Below are positions 22,661 to 31,668 of a stretch of DNA of 64,000 nt, piece by piece. The notes under the pieces were generated by a model. It was not told the DNA's origin. It ran no database searches and saw only the letters and a list, made by a program, of their open reading frames with translations. The stretch's first letter is position 1. Each line of letters starts with the position of its first letter. The position numbers and the translations under genes were made by a program. Source of the DNA: an uncultured Thermoleophilia bacterium (GTDB taxonomy: Bacteria > Actinomycetota > Thermoleophilia > UBA2241); NCBI GenBank assembly GCA_903927755.1, contig CAIYOD010000042.1:78670-142669 (forward strand). The letters run 5' to 3'.

Positions 22661-24247
22661 ATGCTAGGGACCGCCCCCTCCCGCTTCGTCCTCGCCGTCG
22701 ACCTCGGCACGTCCGGCGCCAAGGTCGCGCTCATCGGGATCGACGGACGCGTGGCGGCGTGGGAGTTCGAGCCCGTCGAGCTCATCGTGCTGCCGGGGGG
22801 CGGTGCGGAGCAGCGGCCGGACGACTGGTGGCGGGCCGTCGTCGCCGCGACGCGGCGACTGCTCGCCCGCCACGACGGTCCGGCCGCCGAGATCGCCGCC
22901 GTCTGCTGCAGCACGCAGAGCGAGGGCACGGTGCCGGTGGACGAGGCCGGCGCGCCGCTCGCGAACTGCATCCTCTGGATGGACATGCGCGGCGCGCCGC
23001 ACCTGCGGCGGCAGTTCGGCGGGCCGCTCAGCATGAAGGGCATCAGCCTGCCGCGCATCCGGCGCTGGGTGAAGCTCACCGGGGGCATGCCCTCGCCGAC
23101 CGGCAAGGACCCCGCGGCCCACATGCTCTACATCCGCGACGAGCTGCCGGAGGTGTACGAGCGCACGCACAAGTTCCTCAACGTGCCGGACTACCTGAAC
23201 CTCAGGCTCACCGGACGCATGGCCGCGAGCTACGACTCGATCATGACCAGCTGGGTGACCGACAACCGCGACGCGGACGCCGTGAAGTACGACGCCGGAC
23301 TGGTGCGGGAGTGCGGCATCGACGGCGACAAGCTGCCGGAGATCGTGAAGTGCACCGAGGTGCTCGGCCGGCTCAAGCCGGCCGCGGCCGAGGAGCTCGG
23401 GCTGGCGCCGGAGACGCAGGTCGTCGCCGGCGCCATCGACACCACGGCCGCGGCCATCGGCGCCGGCGCCACGGACGATTTCGGCGTGCACCTGTACCTC
23501 GGCACGTCGTCGTGGCTCGCCGCGCACGTGCCGTTCAAGAAGACGGACGTGTTCGCGAGCATCGCGTCGCTGCCGTGCGCGCTGCCCGGCCGCTGGCTGC
23601 TCACGGCGCTGCAGGCCACGGCCGGCGGCAATCTCACGTGGCTGCGCGACAACGTCCTGTATCACCAGGACGAACTGCTCGCCGAGGAGGAGCAGCCGGA
23701 CGTCTTCAAGATCTTCGACCAGATCGCGGAGCGCGTGCCGCCCGGCAGCAACGGCGTGCTCTACACGCCGTGGATCTGGGGAGAGCGCGCCCCGGTGGAC
23801 GACGGCGCGCTCCGCGCCGGCCTCTTCAACCTCTCCCTCGACAACACGCGTGAGGACATCGTGCGCGCCTTCTTCGAGGGCGTCGCGCTGAACACGCGCT
23901 GGCTGCTCGGGCCGGTGCGCAAGTTCCTCGGCCGGCCCGTGGACTCCATCAACCTCGTCGGCGGCGGCGGTCAGTCGGACGTCTGGTGTCAGATCGTCGC
24001 CGACGTCCTCGGCGTCACGGTCCACCGGGTGCGCGACCCCATCCAGGCGAACGCCCGGGGAGCGGCGTGGATCGCCGCCGCCGGACTCGGCGAGATCTCG
24101 TTCGCCGACGTGTCGCGGCTCGTCGAGTTTGACGGCGACTTCGAGCCGGGCGTCGCGGCCCGCGAGGTGTACGATGCGCGCTACCGGACCTTCCTCGAGA
24201 TCCACAAGCGGATGCGCCCGGTGTACCGGCGCATCAATAGTCGGTGA
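22661..24247 (+). CDS. FGGY-family carbohydrate kinase (xylulokinase-like)
   Basis: A 528-residue sugar kinase with the actin-like ATPase fold. Residues 6-18 (RFVLAVDLGTSGAKVA) form phosphate 1, the central AGAIDTTAAAIGAG forms phosphate 2, and LVGGGGQSDVWCQIVADVLG is the adenosine motif. The order and length fit xylulokinase-like FGGY enzymes, although the segment around residues 120-160 differs from classic XylB, so the substrate is uncertain. ATG 22661 is chosen because the -10 element lies immediately upstream; the frame is open back to 22340 but that part is not family-like. An MFS transporter gene follows 62 bases later and may import the substrate. Confidence 0.85.
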   Translation: MLGTAPSRFVLAVDLGTSGAKVALIGIDGRVAAWEFEPVELIVLPGGGAEQRPDDWWRAVVAATRRLLARHDGPAAEIAAVCCSTQSEGTVPVDEAGAPLANCILWMDMRGAPHLRRQFGGPLSMKGISLPRIRRWVKLTGGMPSPTGKDPAAHMLYIRDELPEVYERTHKFLNVPDYLNLRLTGRMAASYDSIMTSWVTDNRDADAVKYDAGLVRECGIDGDKLPEIVKCTEVLGRLKPAAAEELGLAPETQVVAGAIDTTAAAIGAGATDDFGVHLYLGTSSWLAAHVPFKKTDVFASIASLPCALPGRWLLTALQATAGGNLTWLRDNVLYHQDELLAEEEQPDVFKIFDQIAERVPPGSNGVLYTPWIWGERAPVDDGALRAGLFNLSLDNTREDIVRAFFEGVALNTRWLLGPVRKFLGRPVDSINLVGGGGQSDVWCQIVADVLGVTVHRVRDPIQANARGAAWIAAAGLGEISFADVSRLVEFDGDFEPGVAAREVYDARYRTFLEIHKRMRPVYRRINSR

Positions 24248-24309
24248 GACTTCGGAGCACCACCAGTTGACCCGACCACATCGGTCAATCGCGGCGCGGA
24301 GGGGGCGAC

Positions 24310-25668
24310 GTGAGCGGAAGGGCTGAGGAGCGGGAGCGGCTGGCGGCGGAGCGGGGCTACCGGGTGTACGGCTATCGCTGGGTCGTCCTCGGGGTCGTCA
24401 TGGCGGTCAACTTCATGATCCAGGTCCTCTGGATCGGCTACGGATCCATCATCGCCGACGCCGCGGACTACTACGGCGTCTCTCACCAGCTGGTCACGCT
24501 GCTTGCGATGGTGTTCATGATCGCCTTCATACCGCTGTCGCTGCCGGCGGCGTGGGTCATCGACAGCCGCGGGTTCCGGGTCGCCGTCGGGTTCGGCGTC
24601 GTGATGATGGGCGTCTTCGGCGTCCTGCGCGGCCTCGCCGGCAGCAACTACTCGCTGGTCCTCGTCTGCACGATCGGCATCGCCGTCGCCCAGCCGTTCC
24701 TGCTCAACTCGTGGACCAAGGTGCCGGCGAACTGGTTCGCGCCGGGCGAGCGCGCGACCGCCGTCGGCCTCATCACGCTGGCCAGCATGCTCGGTGTCGG
24801 CGCCGGCCTCGCGCTCTCGCCGGTGCTCATCGGCAGCATGTCGATCGGCGCCATGCAGCTGGTCTACGGCGGGCTGGCGGCCGTGAGCGCGGTCGCCTTT
24901 CTCGCGCTGGCGCGCGAGCGGCCGGCGACCTCGCCCGGGCCCGCCGGGGAGGGGGCCCGGGCGCTCATGCTCGACGGCCTCAAGCACGCGCTGACCGTCA
25001 AGCCGTTCCTCGTTATCCTGGCGGTGGCCTTCGTGATCATGGGCGTCTTCAACGGCGTCACCAGCTGGATCGGCGACATCGTCCTGCCGCGAGGGTTCGG
25101 CGCGGACGACGCCGGCCTGCTCGGGCTCGTGATGCTGGTGGCCGGCGTCATCGGCGCCGTCGTGCTGTCGGCGATGTCCGACAGCCAGGGCAAGCGCATC
25201 CGCTACCTCGTGCTGACTCTGGCTCTCGCCATTCCGAGCCTCGTCGGCGTCGCCTTCGTCTCCACCAGCCTGCTGCTGTACGTCAGCTCGGCCGCCCTCG
25301 GCTTCTTCATCGTCGGGGCGTTGCCGATCGGGATGCAGTATGCAGCGGAAGTGACCTATCCGACGCCCGAGGGCACGTCGAACGGGCTGGTGCAGCTGTG
25401 CGGCCAGTGCTCGGTCGTCTTCGTCTACATCATGGGGCCGCTGCGCACCGACAGCGGGTCCTTCGCGGTATCGCTGGTGCTCATGAGCGCGCTCCTCGCG
25501 GTGGCGGCCGTGGTCGTCTCACGGCTCAAGGACGCTCCGCCGAGAGCCGGGGCGACGACAGGTGCATCGGCCTCGGGCGGACCGCTCGCCGGCTCGGACG
25601 GCGCGGTGATCGACGCGGCTGCCCCCGTTGGGCCGGATGCGCCGCGTCCGCCGGCTCCGGTAGGCTAG
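24310..25668 (+). CDS. Major facilitator superfamily transporter
   Basis: A 452-residue membrane protein with 12 hydrophobic segments between residues about 22 and 410. The TM2-3 loop (VIDSRGFR) and the block NSWTKVPANWFAPGERATA after TM4 are MFS-like; the latter recalls the FLVCR/SLC49 type. The C-terminal 45 residues are a disordered Ala/Gly/Pro-rich tail. GTG 24310 is preceded by GGAGGGGGCGAC. It follows the FGGY kinase closely, which suggests joint transport and phosphorylation of one substrate. Confidence 0.85.
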   Translation: MSGRAEERERLAAERGYRVYGYRWVVLGVVMAVNFMIQVLWIGYGSIIADAADYYGVSHQLVTLLAMVFMIAFIPLSLPAAWVIDSRGFRVAVGFGVVMMGVFGVLRGLAGSNYSLVLVCTIGIAVAQPFLLNSWTKVPANWFAPGERATAVGLITLASMLGVGAGLALSPVLIGSMSIGAMQLVYGGLAAVSAVAFLALARERPATSPGPAGEGARALMLDGLKHALTVKPFLVILAVAFVIMGVFNGVTSWIGDIVLPRGFGADDAGLLGLVMLVAGVIGAVVLSAMSDSQGKRIRYLVLTLALAIPSLVGVAFVSTSLLLYVSSAALGFFIVGALPIGMQYAAEVTYPTPEGTSNGLVQLCGQCSVVFVYIMGPLRTDSGSFAVSLVLMSALLAVAAVVVSRLKDAPPRAGATTGASASGGPLAGSDGAVIDAAAPVGPDAPRPPAPVG

Positions 25669-25704
25669 CGTAGTGGCACTGGCGAGCGACCTGGGAGGGT
25701 CCGC

Positions 25705-27111
25705 GTGAGCACGACCACCCCAGACGACACGAGCGCCGGAGCGCCTCCGGCCGCCGGCCCCATGGGCGCCGGCCTCAACGGCGGCAACGGCATCAACGGT
25801 GGCAACGGCGCCGGCGGCAGCCGCGGCCTCAGCGGCGGGACGGTCCGTTCCGCCGCCCGCCCCGGCCCGCGCGAGCGCCAGGCGATCCTCGTGTGTGTGG
25901 CCGCCATCATCATCTACCTCATCCTCGCGTATCTCATCTTCGTCCGGCCCGGCGTCTCGCGATCGGAGCACCTCCTCGCCGTGCTTCTGCCGGCGGCCAT
26001 CCTCGCGCTCTCCGCGGACCTCTGGCCGCGCCTGCAGGCCGGCCTGCGTGCTTCCCTGGCCCTGCTCTACGGCGTGTTCGCGCTCGTCACGGGCCTCGTC
26101 TGCGTCGCCCGGCTGCGCGTCGAGGGTGTCTCCGCCTCGGCGCTCGCCGGCCTGCTGCCGCTCGCGGCCGGCGTCGTACTCGTTCTGCTGGGTCTGTGGC
26201 TGCTCTGGGTCTCGCGCAAGCGCGGCGGCACGCTGTGGTGGACACTCGCGCGCCGGGCCGTGCTCCTGGTCGCGGCGCTGTTCGTCGTCTACTGGGTCGT
26301 GCTGCCGGTCAGCATGGCCATCATCGCCACCGAGCGCCCGAGCGAGCCGGTCAAGGCCGCGGATCTCGGGCGTCCTCATGAGAAGGTCACGCTCACCACG
26401 CGCGACGGTCTCGAGCTGAGCGCCTGGTACGTGCCGTCGCAGAACCACGCCGCCATCGTCACCTTCCCGCGACAGTGGACGATCGCGCAGGCGCGCATGC
26501 TGGCGAAGAACGGCTACGGCGTGCTGCTGGTCGACCCGCGCGGCTACGGCGACAGTCAGGGCGACCCCAACGCCTACGGCTGGGGGTCGACCAAGGACAT
26601 CGACGCCGCCGTGGCGTGGCTGCGCCGCCGTCCGGACGTGCAGCGGCGGCGCATCGGCGGCCTGGGCCTTTCGATGGGCGGCGAGCAGATGCTCGAAGCC
26701 GCCGCCCGCAACCGCGGCCTCAAGGCTGTGGTCAGTGAGGGCGCCGGCATCCGCTCGGTCCGCGAGGCGCTGCTGCGTCGTGGCCCTGGCCCGCTCGAGC
26801 TGGCGCTGCAGTACCCGCAGGACCTGGTGCAGACGATCGCCGTGTGGCTGCTGGGGGGCGAGCCGATCCCCATCTCGCTCAAGACCGCGTCGCTGTTGAT
26901 CGCGCCGCGCGCCACCTTCTTCGTCTACGGTGAGGCCGGTCAGCAGGTCGAGGAGGCAGTCAACCCGGTGTACTACGACGCAGCGTTCTCGCCCAAGGCC
27001 ATCTGGATGGTGCCGGGCGCAGGGCACACGCAGGGCATCCAGACGCAGCCCGACGAGTACGAGCGTCTCGTCGTCGGGTTCTTCGACCGGACGCTGCTCG
27101 CGGAGGAGTAG
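25705..27111 (+). CDS. Membrane-anchored alpha/beta hydrolase
   Basis: A 468-residue protein. Residues 1-55 are a low-complexity Gly/Asn/Ala/Pro stretch (NGGNGINGGNG). Four or five membrane segments follow at about 58-210. Residues about 225-460 form an alpha/beta hydrolase with the nucleophile elbow GLSMGGE, an oxyanion region near DPRGYGDSQG and a C-terminal His in PGAGHTQG. The catalytic domain lies C-terminal to the membrane part. GTG 25705 is preceded by GGGAGGG. It lies 36 bases after the MFS gene, so it may belong to that operon; its substrate is unknown. It converges with the deacetylase gene. Confidence 0.8.
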   Translation: MSTTTPDDTSAGAPPAAGPMGAGLNGGNGINGGNGAGGSRGLSGGTVRSAARPGPRERQAILVCVAAIIIYLILAYLIFVRPGVSRSEHLLAVLLPAAILALSADLWPRLQAGLRASLALLYGVFALVTGLVCVARLRVEGVSASALAGLLPLAAGVVLVLLGLWLLWVSRKRGGTLWWTLARRAVLLVAALFVVYWVVLPVSMAIIATERPSEPVKAADLGRPHEKVTLTTRDGLELSAWYVPSQNHAAIVTFPRQWTIAQARMLAKNGYGVLLVDPRGYGDSQGDPNAYGWGSTKDIDAAVAWLRRRPDVQRRRIGGLGLSMGGEQMLEAAARNRGLKAVVSEGAGIRSVREALLRRGPGPLELALQYPQDLVQTIAVWLLGGEPIPISLKTASLLIAPRATFFVYGEAGQQVEEAVNPVYYDAAFSPKAIWMVPGAGHTQGIQTQPDEYERLVVGFFDRTLLAEE

Positions 27112-27126
27112 GGTGCGGATCCCGGC

Positions 27127-27942
27127 CTAGCGACCGCGCAGCGCCAGGAGCTGGGAGACGGTGACGAAGCGGTAGCCGTCCGCGGCCAGCGCCTCGAGGA
27201 TGCGCGGCAGCGCCGCGCGCGAGGCGCTCCTGCTCTCGTACATGACGTGCAGCAAGATGATGTCGCCCGGCCGGACGTTGTCGCGCACGTAGGTCACCAG
27301 AGCGTCCGGGTCGTCGGCAATGCCGGGGATGGAATCCGGCTCGAGCGACCACATGACGGTGGTGCGCCCGTGCCGCCAGAGGTACCACGGCGCAGCGAGC
27401 AGGCGCTTACCGTTGGGCGGGCGCACGACGATGGGCCCGCTGTACCCGGCTTCTCGGATGACCGCATCCGTCGTCTCGATCTCCTGGGCGATGGCCCCCT
27501 GCGAGATCGCCAGCAGCCGCGGATGCGACCAGGTGTGGTTGCCGATCTCCTCCCCTGCCGACACCAGCGCGCGCAGTGAGTCCGGCGGCGTGGCCGCGTC
27601 GTTCCCGATGACGAAGAACGTCCCCTTCGCGTCGTACGCTTCCAGCGTGTCGACGACACTCTGGGTGTACGCGGGCTGCGGGCCGTCGTCGAAGGTGAGC
27701 GCGACGACCTTCTCATCGGTATCGACGTGGGTGACGAGCTCGCCGGCCAGCTGGACGCCTCGCGCCTTGGAGAGCCGGAAGGCGCCGTAGCCGACGAGCG
27801 CGAGCCCTACCAGGATGACGGCGGTCAGGCGCAGTGCAGCCCGCGGGCGCGAGCCGGCCGGGCCGAACAAGCGGCGCTGGAAGAACCAGAGCGCCGCCCC
27901 CAGCGCGACCGCGATCAGGAGAGCAGGGACGACGTCGAGCAT
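27127..27942 (-). CDS. NodB-type polysaccharide deacetylase, membrane anchored
   Basis: A 271-residue protein with two N-terminal hydrophobic segments (about 4-22 and 37-58) and a C-terminal NodB domain. Motif 1 is TFDDGP (Asp pair near 83), motif 2 is NHTWSHP with both zinc histidines, and a VVRPPNG block stands for motif 3, where RxPYG is usual. The late LLH motif is LLHVM, not LLHD. It probably removes acetyl groups from peptidoglycan or another extracellular glycan. TACGCT (27954-27949) ends six bases before ATG 27942, suggesting a leaderless message. Confidence 0.87.
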   Translation of the reverse strand: MLDVVPALLIAVALGAALWFFQRRLFGPAGSRPRAALRLTAVILVGLALVGYGAFRLSKARGVQLAGELVTHVDTDEKVVALTFDDGPQPAYTQSVVDTLEAYDAKGTFFVIGNDAATPPDSLRALVSAGEEIGNHTWSHPRLLAISQGAIAQEIETTDAVIREAGYSGPIVVRPPNGKRLLAAPWYLWRHGRTTVMWSLEPDSIPGIADDPDALVTYVRDNVRPGDIILLHVMYESRSASRAALPRILEALAADGYRFVTVSQLLALRGR

Positions 27943-27977
27943 GCGAAGAGCGTATCAGGCCGCGTGCGGCGAGCGCG

Positions 27978-28700
27978 TCACTTCGAGATCCGGCCCGCGA
28001 GACGGCTGCCCAGGTAGCCGATCGAGTTGAAGCCGGTGTGGGTGAGCCACGGCGCGAGGATGCTGCCGGAGCGCAGGCGAAGCCAGCTGAAGAACGCGCC
28101 GGCGATGCCGGTGGCGAGGACGACGAAGGCGACGGCGCCGACTTGCGCCAGAAGGTTGCCGGCGGTCCCCGAGACCCCGGGGTTCGTCCCGAGCGAACTG
28201 ATGGTCGGGAGCACGTGCCAGAGACCGAACACGGCGGAACTCATGACCACGGCGACCCACGGCCGGTGACGCTGCAGGTAGAGGCCGAGGAGCGCGCCGC
28301 GGAAGATCAGCTCCTCCGACATCGCGGTCCCGAAGGGGATGCGCAGTAGCAGGGTGTAGGCGGCCTCCGCGGTGCTCGCGCCGGTGATCGTCGTGTCGCG
28401 GAAGAAGTCGCGCGTCCACGGGATCGCGAGTCCGAGCGCGACGGCCGCGGCGATGGGGATGAGCGTGATGCCGCCGAGCTTGAGTCCGGCCTTGACGCGG
28501 TCGCGGGCGAGGCCCAGGTCTCTCCAGTTGGTCCCGAGGGCGTGGGCCGCGGCGACGGCGGCGCAGGCCGCGGCGAGGTTCACCGGGACGTAGAGCTCGC
28601 TCGGGACCACCCGGTTGATGAGGACGCCGTAGCCGAGGACGGCCGCGGCGGCGCCGATCTCCAGCGCCGCGGCTCCCTCCCTACTCGATCGCGTAGCCAT
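27978..28700 (-). CDS. CPBP-family intramembrane glutamic endopeptidase
   Basis: A 240-residue membrane protein with about seven hydrophobic segments. The CPBP/Abi motifs are clear: SEELIFRG (motif 1, paired Glu and Arg), SSAVFGLWH (motif 2 with His) and a C-terminal LTHTGFNSIGY. Members process membrane proteins or give bacteriocin self-immunity. The start at 28700 overlaps the end of the upstream hydrolase gene by 20 bases, so the two are co-transcribed. Confidence 0.85.
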   Translation of the reverse strand: MATRSSREGAAALEIGAAAAVLGYGVLINRVVPSELYVPVNLAAACAAVAAAHALGTNWRDLGLARDRVKAGLKLGGITLIPIAAAVALGLAIPWTRDFFRDTTITGASTAEAAYTLLLRIPFGTAMSEELIFRGALLGLYLQRHRPWVAVVMSSAVFGLWHVLPTISSLGTNPGVSGTAGNLLAQVGAVAFVVLATGIAGAFFSWLRLRSGSILAPWLTHTGFNSIGYLGSRLAGRISK

Positions 28701-30336
28701 CGATCAGCTTCTGCAGGCGAGCCGTGTCGGCGTCGGTCCAGCCGGCCGGCCGGCCGAGCTGCGCCCAGGCCGAAGCCATCATGTTCCCGTAGTTGTGGCC
28801 GTGGCCGTTGGGTACGCCGGTGCCGTGGAACTGGTCGACGGTCACCTGCCAGAACGAGACGTAGGGGAACCAGATCGATGCGGTGTTGACGTCCGGCCCG
28901 CGGGGCTCGGCGAGCCAGTCGGGCCGGCTCCAGAGGATGCTCCAGTACCACCAGACCACGGGGTCGGAGGCATGCTGCAGGTAGAGGAGCCGGGGCTCGT
29001 TCCACGGACCCGGCGGATTCGCGTAGTCCTCCGGCGACGCGGCGTAGCGTACCGTCTGCCCCCGGCCGACGATGGGCTGCCACTGGGGGCTGCCGGCGTC
29101 GCGACCGTCCTCGACGCCGCGCCAGAGGGCCGTGTCGTTGGGCGTGCCGACGAACACGGCGCCGTCCGTCTGCGAGGTGATCGCCGCGACGTCGGGGAAG
29201 GCGGCCTGCTGGGCGAAGGAGCCGAGGCTGAGGCCGTAGGCGAGCAGCCTCGGCCGTTCCCCCTCCGGCAACTGCGCCCAGCGCTCGTGCACGGCCGAGA
29301 ACAGCGCCTGCCCGGCGTCCTCGGCGCGCTGCTTGTCCACCAGGAACGAGATCCAGCTCGGGAGGTACGAGTACTGGATGGTCACCTCGGCGGTGTCGCC
29401 GTTCCAGAGGTACTCGAGCGAGTCGGCGGACTGCGGCTCGATCCAGCCGGTGCCGGTGGTGCCCATCACGACGAGGACCTCGCGCGACCAGGCGTCTGTG
29501 CGATCCAGTTCCTTGACCGCAAGGGCGGCGCGCTCCTCTGCCGTCGGCGCGCTCTCCACGCCGGCGTAGACGCGGATGGGCTCTTCGGCTGGGTCGCCGC
29601 TGAACTGCTCGAGGGCCGCGGCATCGGGGCCGCGGCCGATGAAGCTGCGGCCCTGGAGGCCGAGCGAGTCCCACGTGACCAGCGACCCGGGTCCCCCGGA
29701 GCGCAGGGCGCTGGTGGGCTGCTTCGCGCCCTCGGCGGTCGTTTCGTTGGTCTTGCCATAGATGCTCTGCGCCAGTGACGAGGCCTGGCTGAGCAGGCCG
29801 CTGAAGACGAGGAGGAGCGGGACGGCGATGATGACGGCGCCGAGGATGATGGCGGCGCTTCTCGGGACCCAGCGCGAGAGCAGGTTGCCGACGGCGCGCG
29901 CCGCCCATCGCAACAGGCGCGCGATCACCAGCAGGATGAACCAGATCAGCAGGGCGATCGGCAACGCCGCCGCTGGGGTCCACGGCGAGCCGGGCTCGAG
30001 CGTCATGAGCACGCGCGTCTGGTTGTTCCAGACGCCGCCCACGTAGAGCCACGGCACGACGAAGGCGATGCCGGCCGCCACGAGCGCGAACCAGGCGATG
30101 CGGTGGCCTCGCTCCGTCGGCCGCCAGGAGATCGCCTTCGCTCCGGCCCAGAAGAGGAGGGCGCCGAGGCCGTATCCGCCGGCGAGGGAGAGCCCGCTGA
30201 CCAGCCCCTGCAGCAGCGGGCTCCGCGGCAGCAGCGACGGCGTCAGGGAGAAGCCGAAGAAGACGAGCGCGCCGGCGATCCCGCCGTAGCTGAGCGGCGC
30301 GAAGAGCTTGGCACGGGCTTTCGGGATAGCGGGCAT
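28681..30336 (-). CDS. Abhydrolase_9 family membrane alpha/beta hydrolase
   Basis: A 551-residue protein of the Abhydrolase_9 plus Abhydrolase_9_N architecture common in actinobacteria. The N-terminal 170 residues contain four membrane segments (starting FAPLSYGGIAGALVFFGF). The C-terminal domain has the nucleophile elbow YGLSLGSF near residue 340 and FVGTPND and LQHASDPVVWW blocks. The reaction is unknown; an esterase or lipase acting at the membrane is likely. AGAGGA precedes ATG 30336. It forms an operon with the CPBP gene downstream. Confidence 0.87.
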   Translation of the reverse strand: MPAIPKARAKLFAPLSYGGIAGALVFFGFSLTPSLLPRSPLLQGLVSGLSLAGGYGLGALLFWAGAKAISWRPTERGHRIAWFALVAAGIAFVVPWLYVGGVWNNQTRVLMTLEPGSPWTPAAALPIALLIWFILLVIARLLRWAARAVGNLLSRWVPRSAAIILGAVIIAVPLLLVFSGLLSQASSLAQSIYGKTNETTAEGAKQPTSALRSGGPGSLVTWDSLGLQGRSFIGRGPDAAALEQFSGDPAEEPIRVYAGVESAPTAEERAALAVKELDRTDAWSREVLVVMGTTGTGWIEPQSADSLEYLWNGDTAEVTIQYSYLPSWISFLVDKQRAEDAGQALFSAVHERWAQLPEGERPRLLAYGLSLGSFAQQAAFPDVAAITSQTDGAVFVGTPNDTALWRGVEDGRDAGSPQWQPIVGRGQTVRYAASPEDYANPPGPWNEPRLLYLQHASDPVVWWYWSILWSRPDWLAEPRGPDVNTASIWFPYVSFWQVTVDQFHGTGVPNGHGHNYGNMMASAWAQLGRPAGWTDADTARLQKLIDGYAIE

Positions 30337-30516
30337 CGTCCTCTATTCTTTCGTACTCGACGACCATGGCGAAAGCCGGGGCGCCGGGACAGCTTCGCCG
30401 CCGGCGTTGCCGGCCCGCCTGCGGCCGGGGGGTCCGAACTCGGCTGAGTGTTCCCACGGCTCGGGTGCGTCACTCCCGGAGGTCAAGTCGCGCGAGCCGC
30501 GGGACGATGACACACT

Positions 30517-31437
30517 GTGCACATGCCACATCAGCGGACAAGCGGATGGACGCGGGCGGCGAAGGTGACCTTCGTCCTCGCCGCTCTGCTGGTCGTCCTT
30601 ACAGCGGCCGCCCTGGCCGCAGGATGCGGGGCGGCCAGCTCCGCGGGTTCCGACCAGACGGCGTCGCCGGCGAGCACGACTGCGTCGTCGCCGGCTCCGT
30701 CCTCCTCGGTCGCCGCCGTCAGCCCTGCGGCGAGCACGGCGGCGAGTCCGTCCGCCACGCCCTCCGCCACGCCCTCCGCTACGCCGGCCCCTGAGCCTCC
30801 GCTCGAGAAGCCGACGAAGAAGGATCCGCTGCGCATCTACTTCGGCGGCGATTCTCTCTCCGGCATGCCGGGCATCATGCTCGCGCAGCTCACGCAGAAG
30901 AACCGCCTCGCCAAGGTCAAGGCAGACTACGTCGAGAGCTCACGCCTGACGTATGGCGAGCCCGTCGACTGGCCGGCGCGCCTCAAACAGCAGATGAGCG
31001 CCGGCCACTACGACGTCGGCATCTTCATGATCGGCGCCAACGACAGCGGCATGCCGATGATCGCCGGCGGCGAGTCCGTGATGTACCCGAAGAAGGCCTG
31101 GCTGAAGGAGTACGAACGCCGCGCCAAGCAGATCGCGACCATCATGCTGCGCGCCGGCGCCAAACGTGTGTACTGGGTCGGCATGCCGATCATGCCGAGC
31201 GGGAGCGAGTCGAAGAAGATGCGCGACCTCAACGAGCTGTTCGAGAACGTCGCCGCCGGCAGTCCGGACATCGCCTACGTCGACAGCTACGACCTGCTCT
31301 CGACCAAGAGCGGCGATCTCAAGGCGTCCCTGCGCAGCGGCGACGGTGTGCACTACACCGACGACGGGGCGATGGCGGTGGCCAAGGCCGTGTGGCAGGA
31401 GATCAAGACGGACTGGGGTGGTCGCTCGGCCGAGTGA
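30517..31437 (+). CDS. SGNH/GDSL hydrolase lipoprotein, DUF459-like
   Basis: A 306-residue exported protein. Residues about 16-36 form a lipoprotein signal ending LAAGC, followed by about 65 residues of Ser/Ala/Pro/Thr linker with repeated SATP units. The catalytic domain shows GGDSLS (nucleophile block), GANDSG (Asn block) and DGVHYTDDG (Asp-His block) in SGNH order. DUF459 members act on cell-envelope substrates, perhaps as acyl esterases. The GTG at 30517 and the ATG at 30523 are both possible starts; neither has a good ribosome site. A hairpin follows the stop. Confidence 0.82.
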   Translation: MHMPHQRTSGWTRAAKVTFVLAALLVVLTAAALAAGCGAASSAGSDQTASPASTTASSPAPSSSVAAVSPAASTAASPSATPSATPSATPAPEPPLEKPTKKDPLRIYFGGDSLSGMPGIMLAQLTQKNRLAKVKADYVESSRLTYGEPVDWPARLKQQMSAGHYDVGIFMIGANDSGMPMIAGGESVMYPKKAWLKEYERRAKQIATIMLRAGAKRVYWVGMPIMPSGSESKKMRDLNELFENVAAGSPDIAYVDSYDLLSTKSGDLKASLRSGDGVHYTDDGAMAVAKAVWQEIKTDWGGRSAE

Positions 31438-31444
31438 TCGAGGG

Positions 31445-31467
31445 ACCGGACCGAGGGATCGTCCGGT
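31445..31467 (+). terminator. Hairpin after the SGNH hydrolase gene
   Basis: ACCGGAC (31445-31451) pairs perfectly with GTCCGGT (31461-31467) around a 9-base loop, seven bases after the stop. No T-run follows. Confidence 0.4.
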
Positions 31468-31542
31468 GGCTTCCTGGTGTCGGCACGGACCGATGAGCGG
31501 CGCAACGCTCTTCTTCAGCCTCTCAGTGGGTAGGGACCAACA

Positions 31543-31668
31543 ATGGACATCGATCTGCGCCCTATCCCGCCGGCCGAAGACGATCAGCGCGACGTGGAGC
31601 TCACGCTCCAGGTCGGCGCGTTCTGGGCGCTGCTCAACGAACCCATTGTCGTGGGGCAGCAGCAGTGA
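31543..31668 (+). CDS. Small acidic protein (41 aa) coupled to the HD-GYP regulator
   Basis: Encodes 41 residues beginning MDIDLRPIPPAEDD and ending VVGQQQ, with no signal or membrane segment. The stop TGA overlaps the GTG start of the next gene (GTGA), which implies translational coupling. GTAGGGA lies upstream of the ATG. I do not recognise a family. It may be a leader peptide for the regulator or a small binding partner. Confidence 0.45.
   Translation: MDIDLRPIPPAEDDQRDVELTLQVGAFWALLNEPIVVGQQQ

Noticed and set aside
28580..30457. 625-codon minus-strand frame overlapping the Abhydrolase_9 gene in another frame
   Set aside because: Arg/Pro/Ala-rich shadow; the correct frame has membrane helices and the GLSLG elbow.
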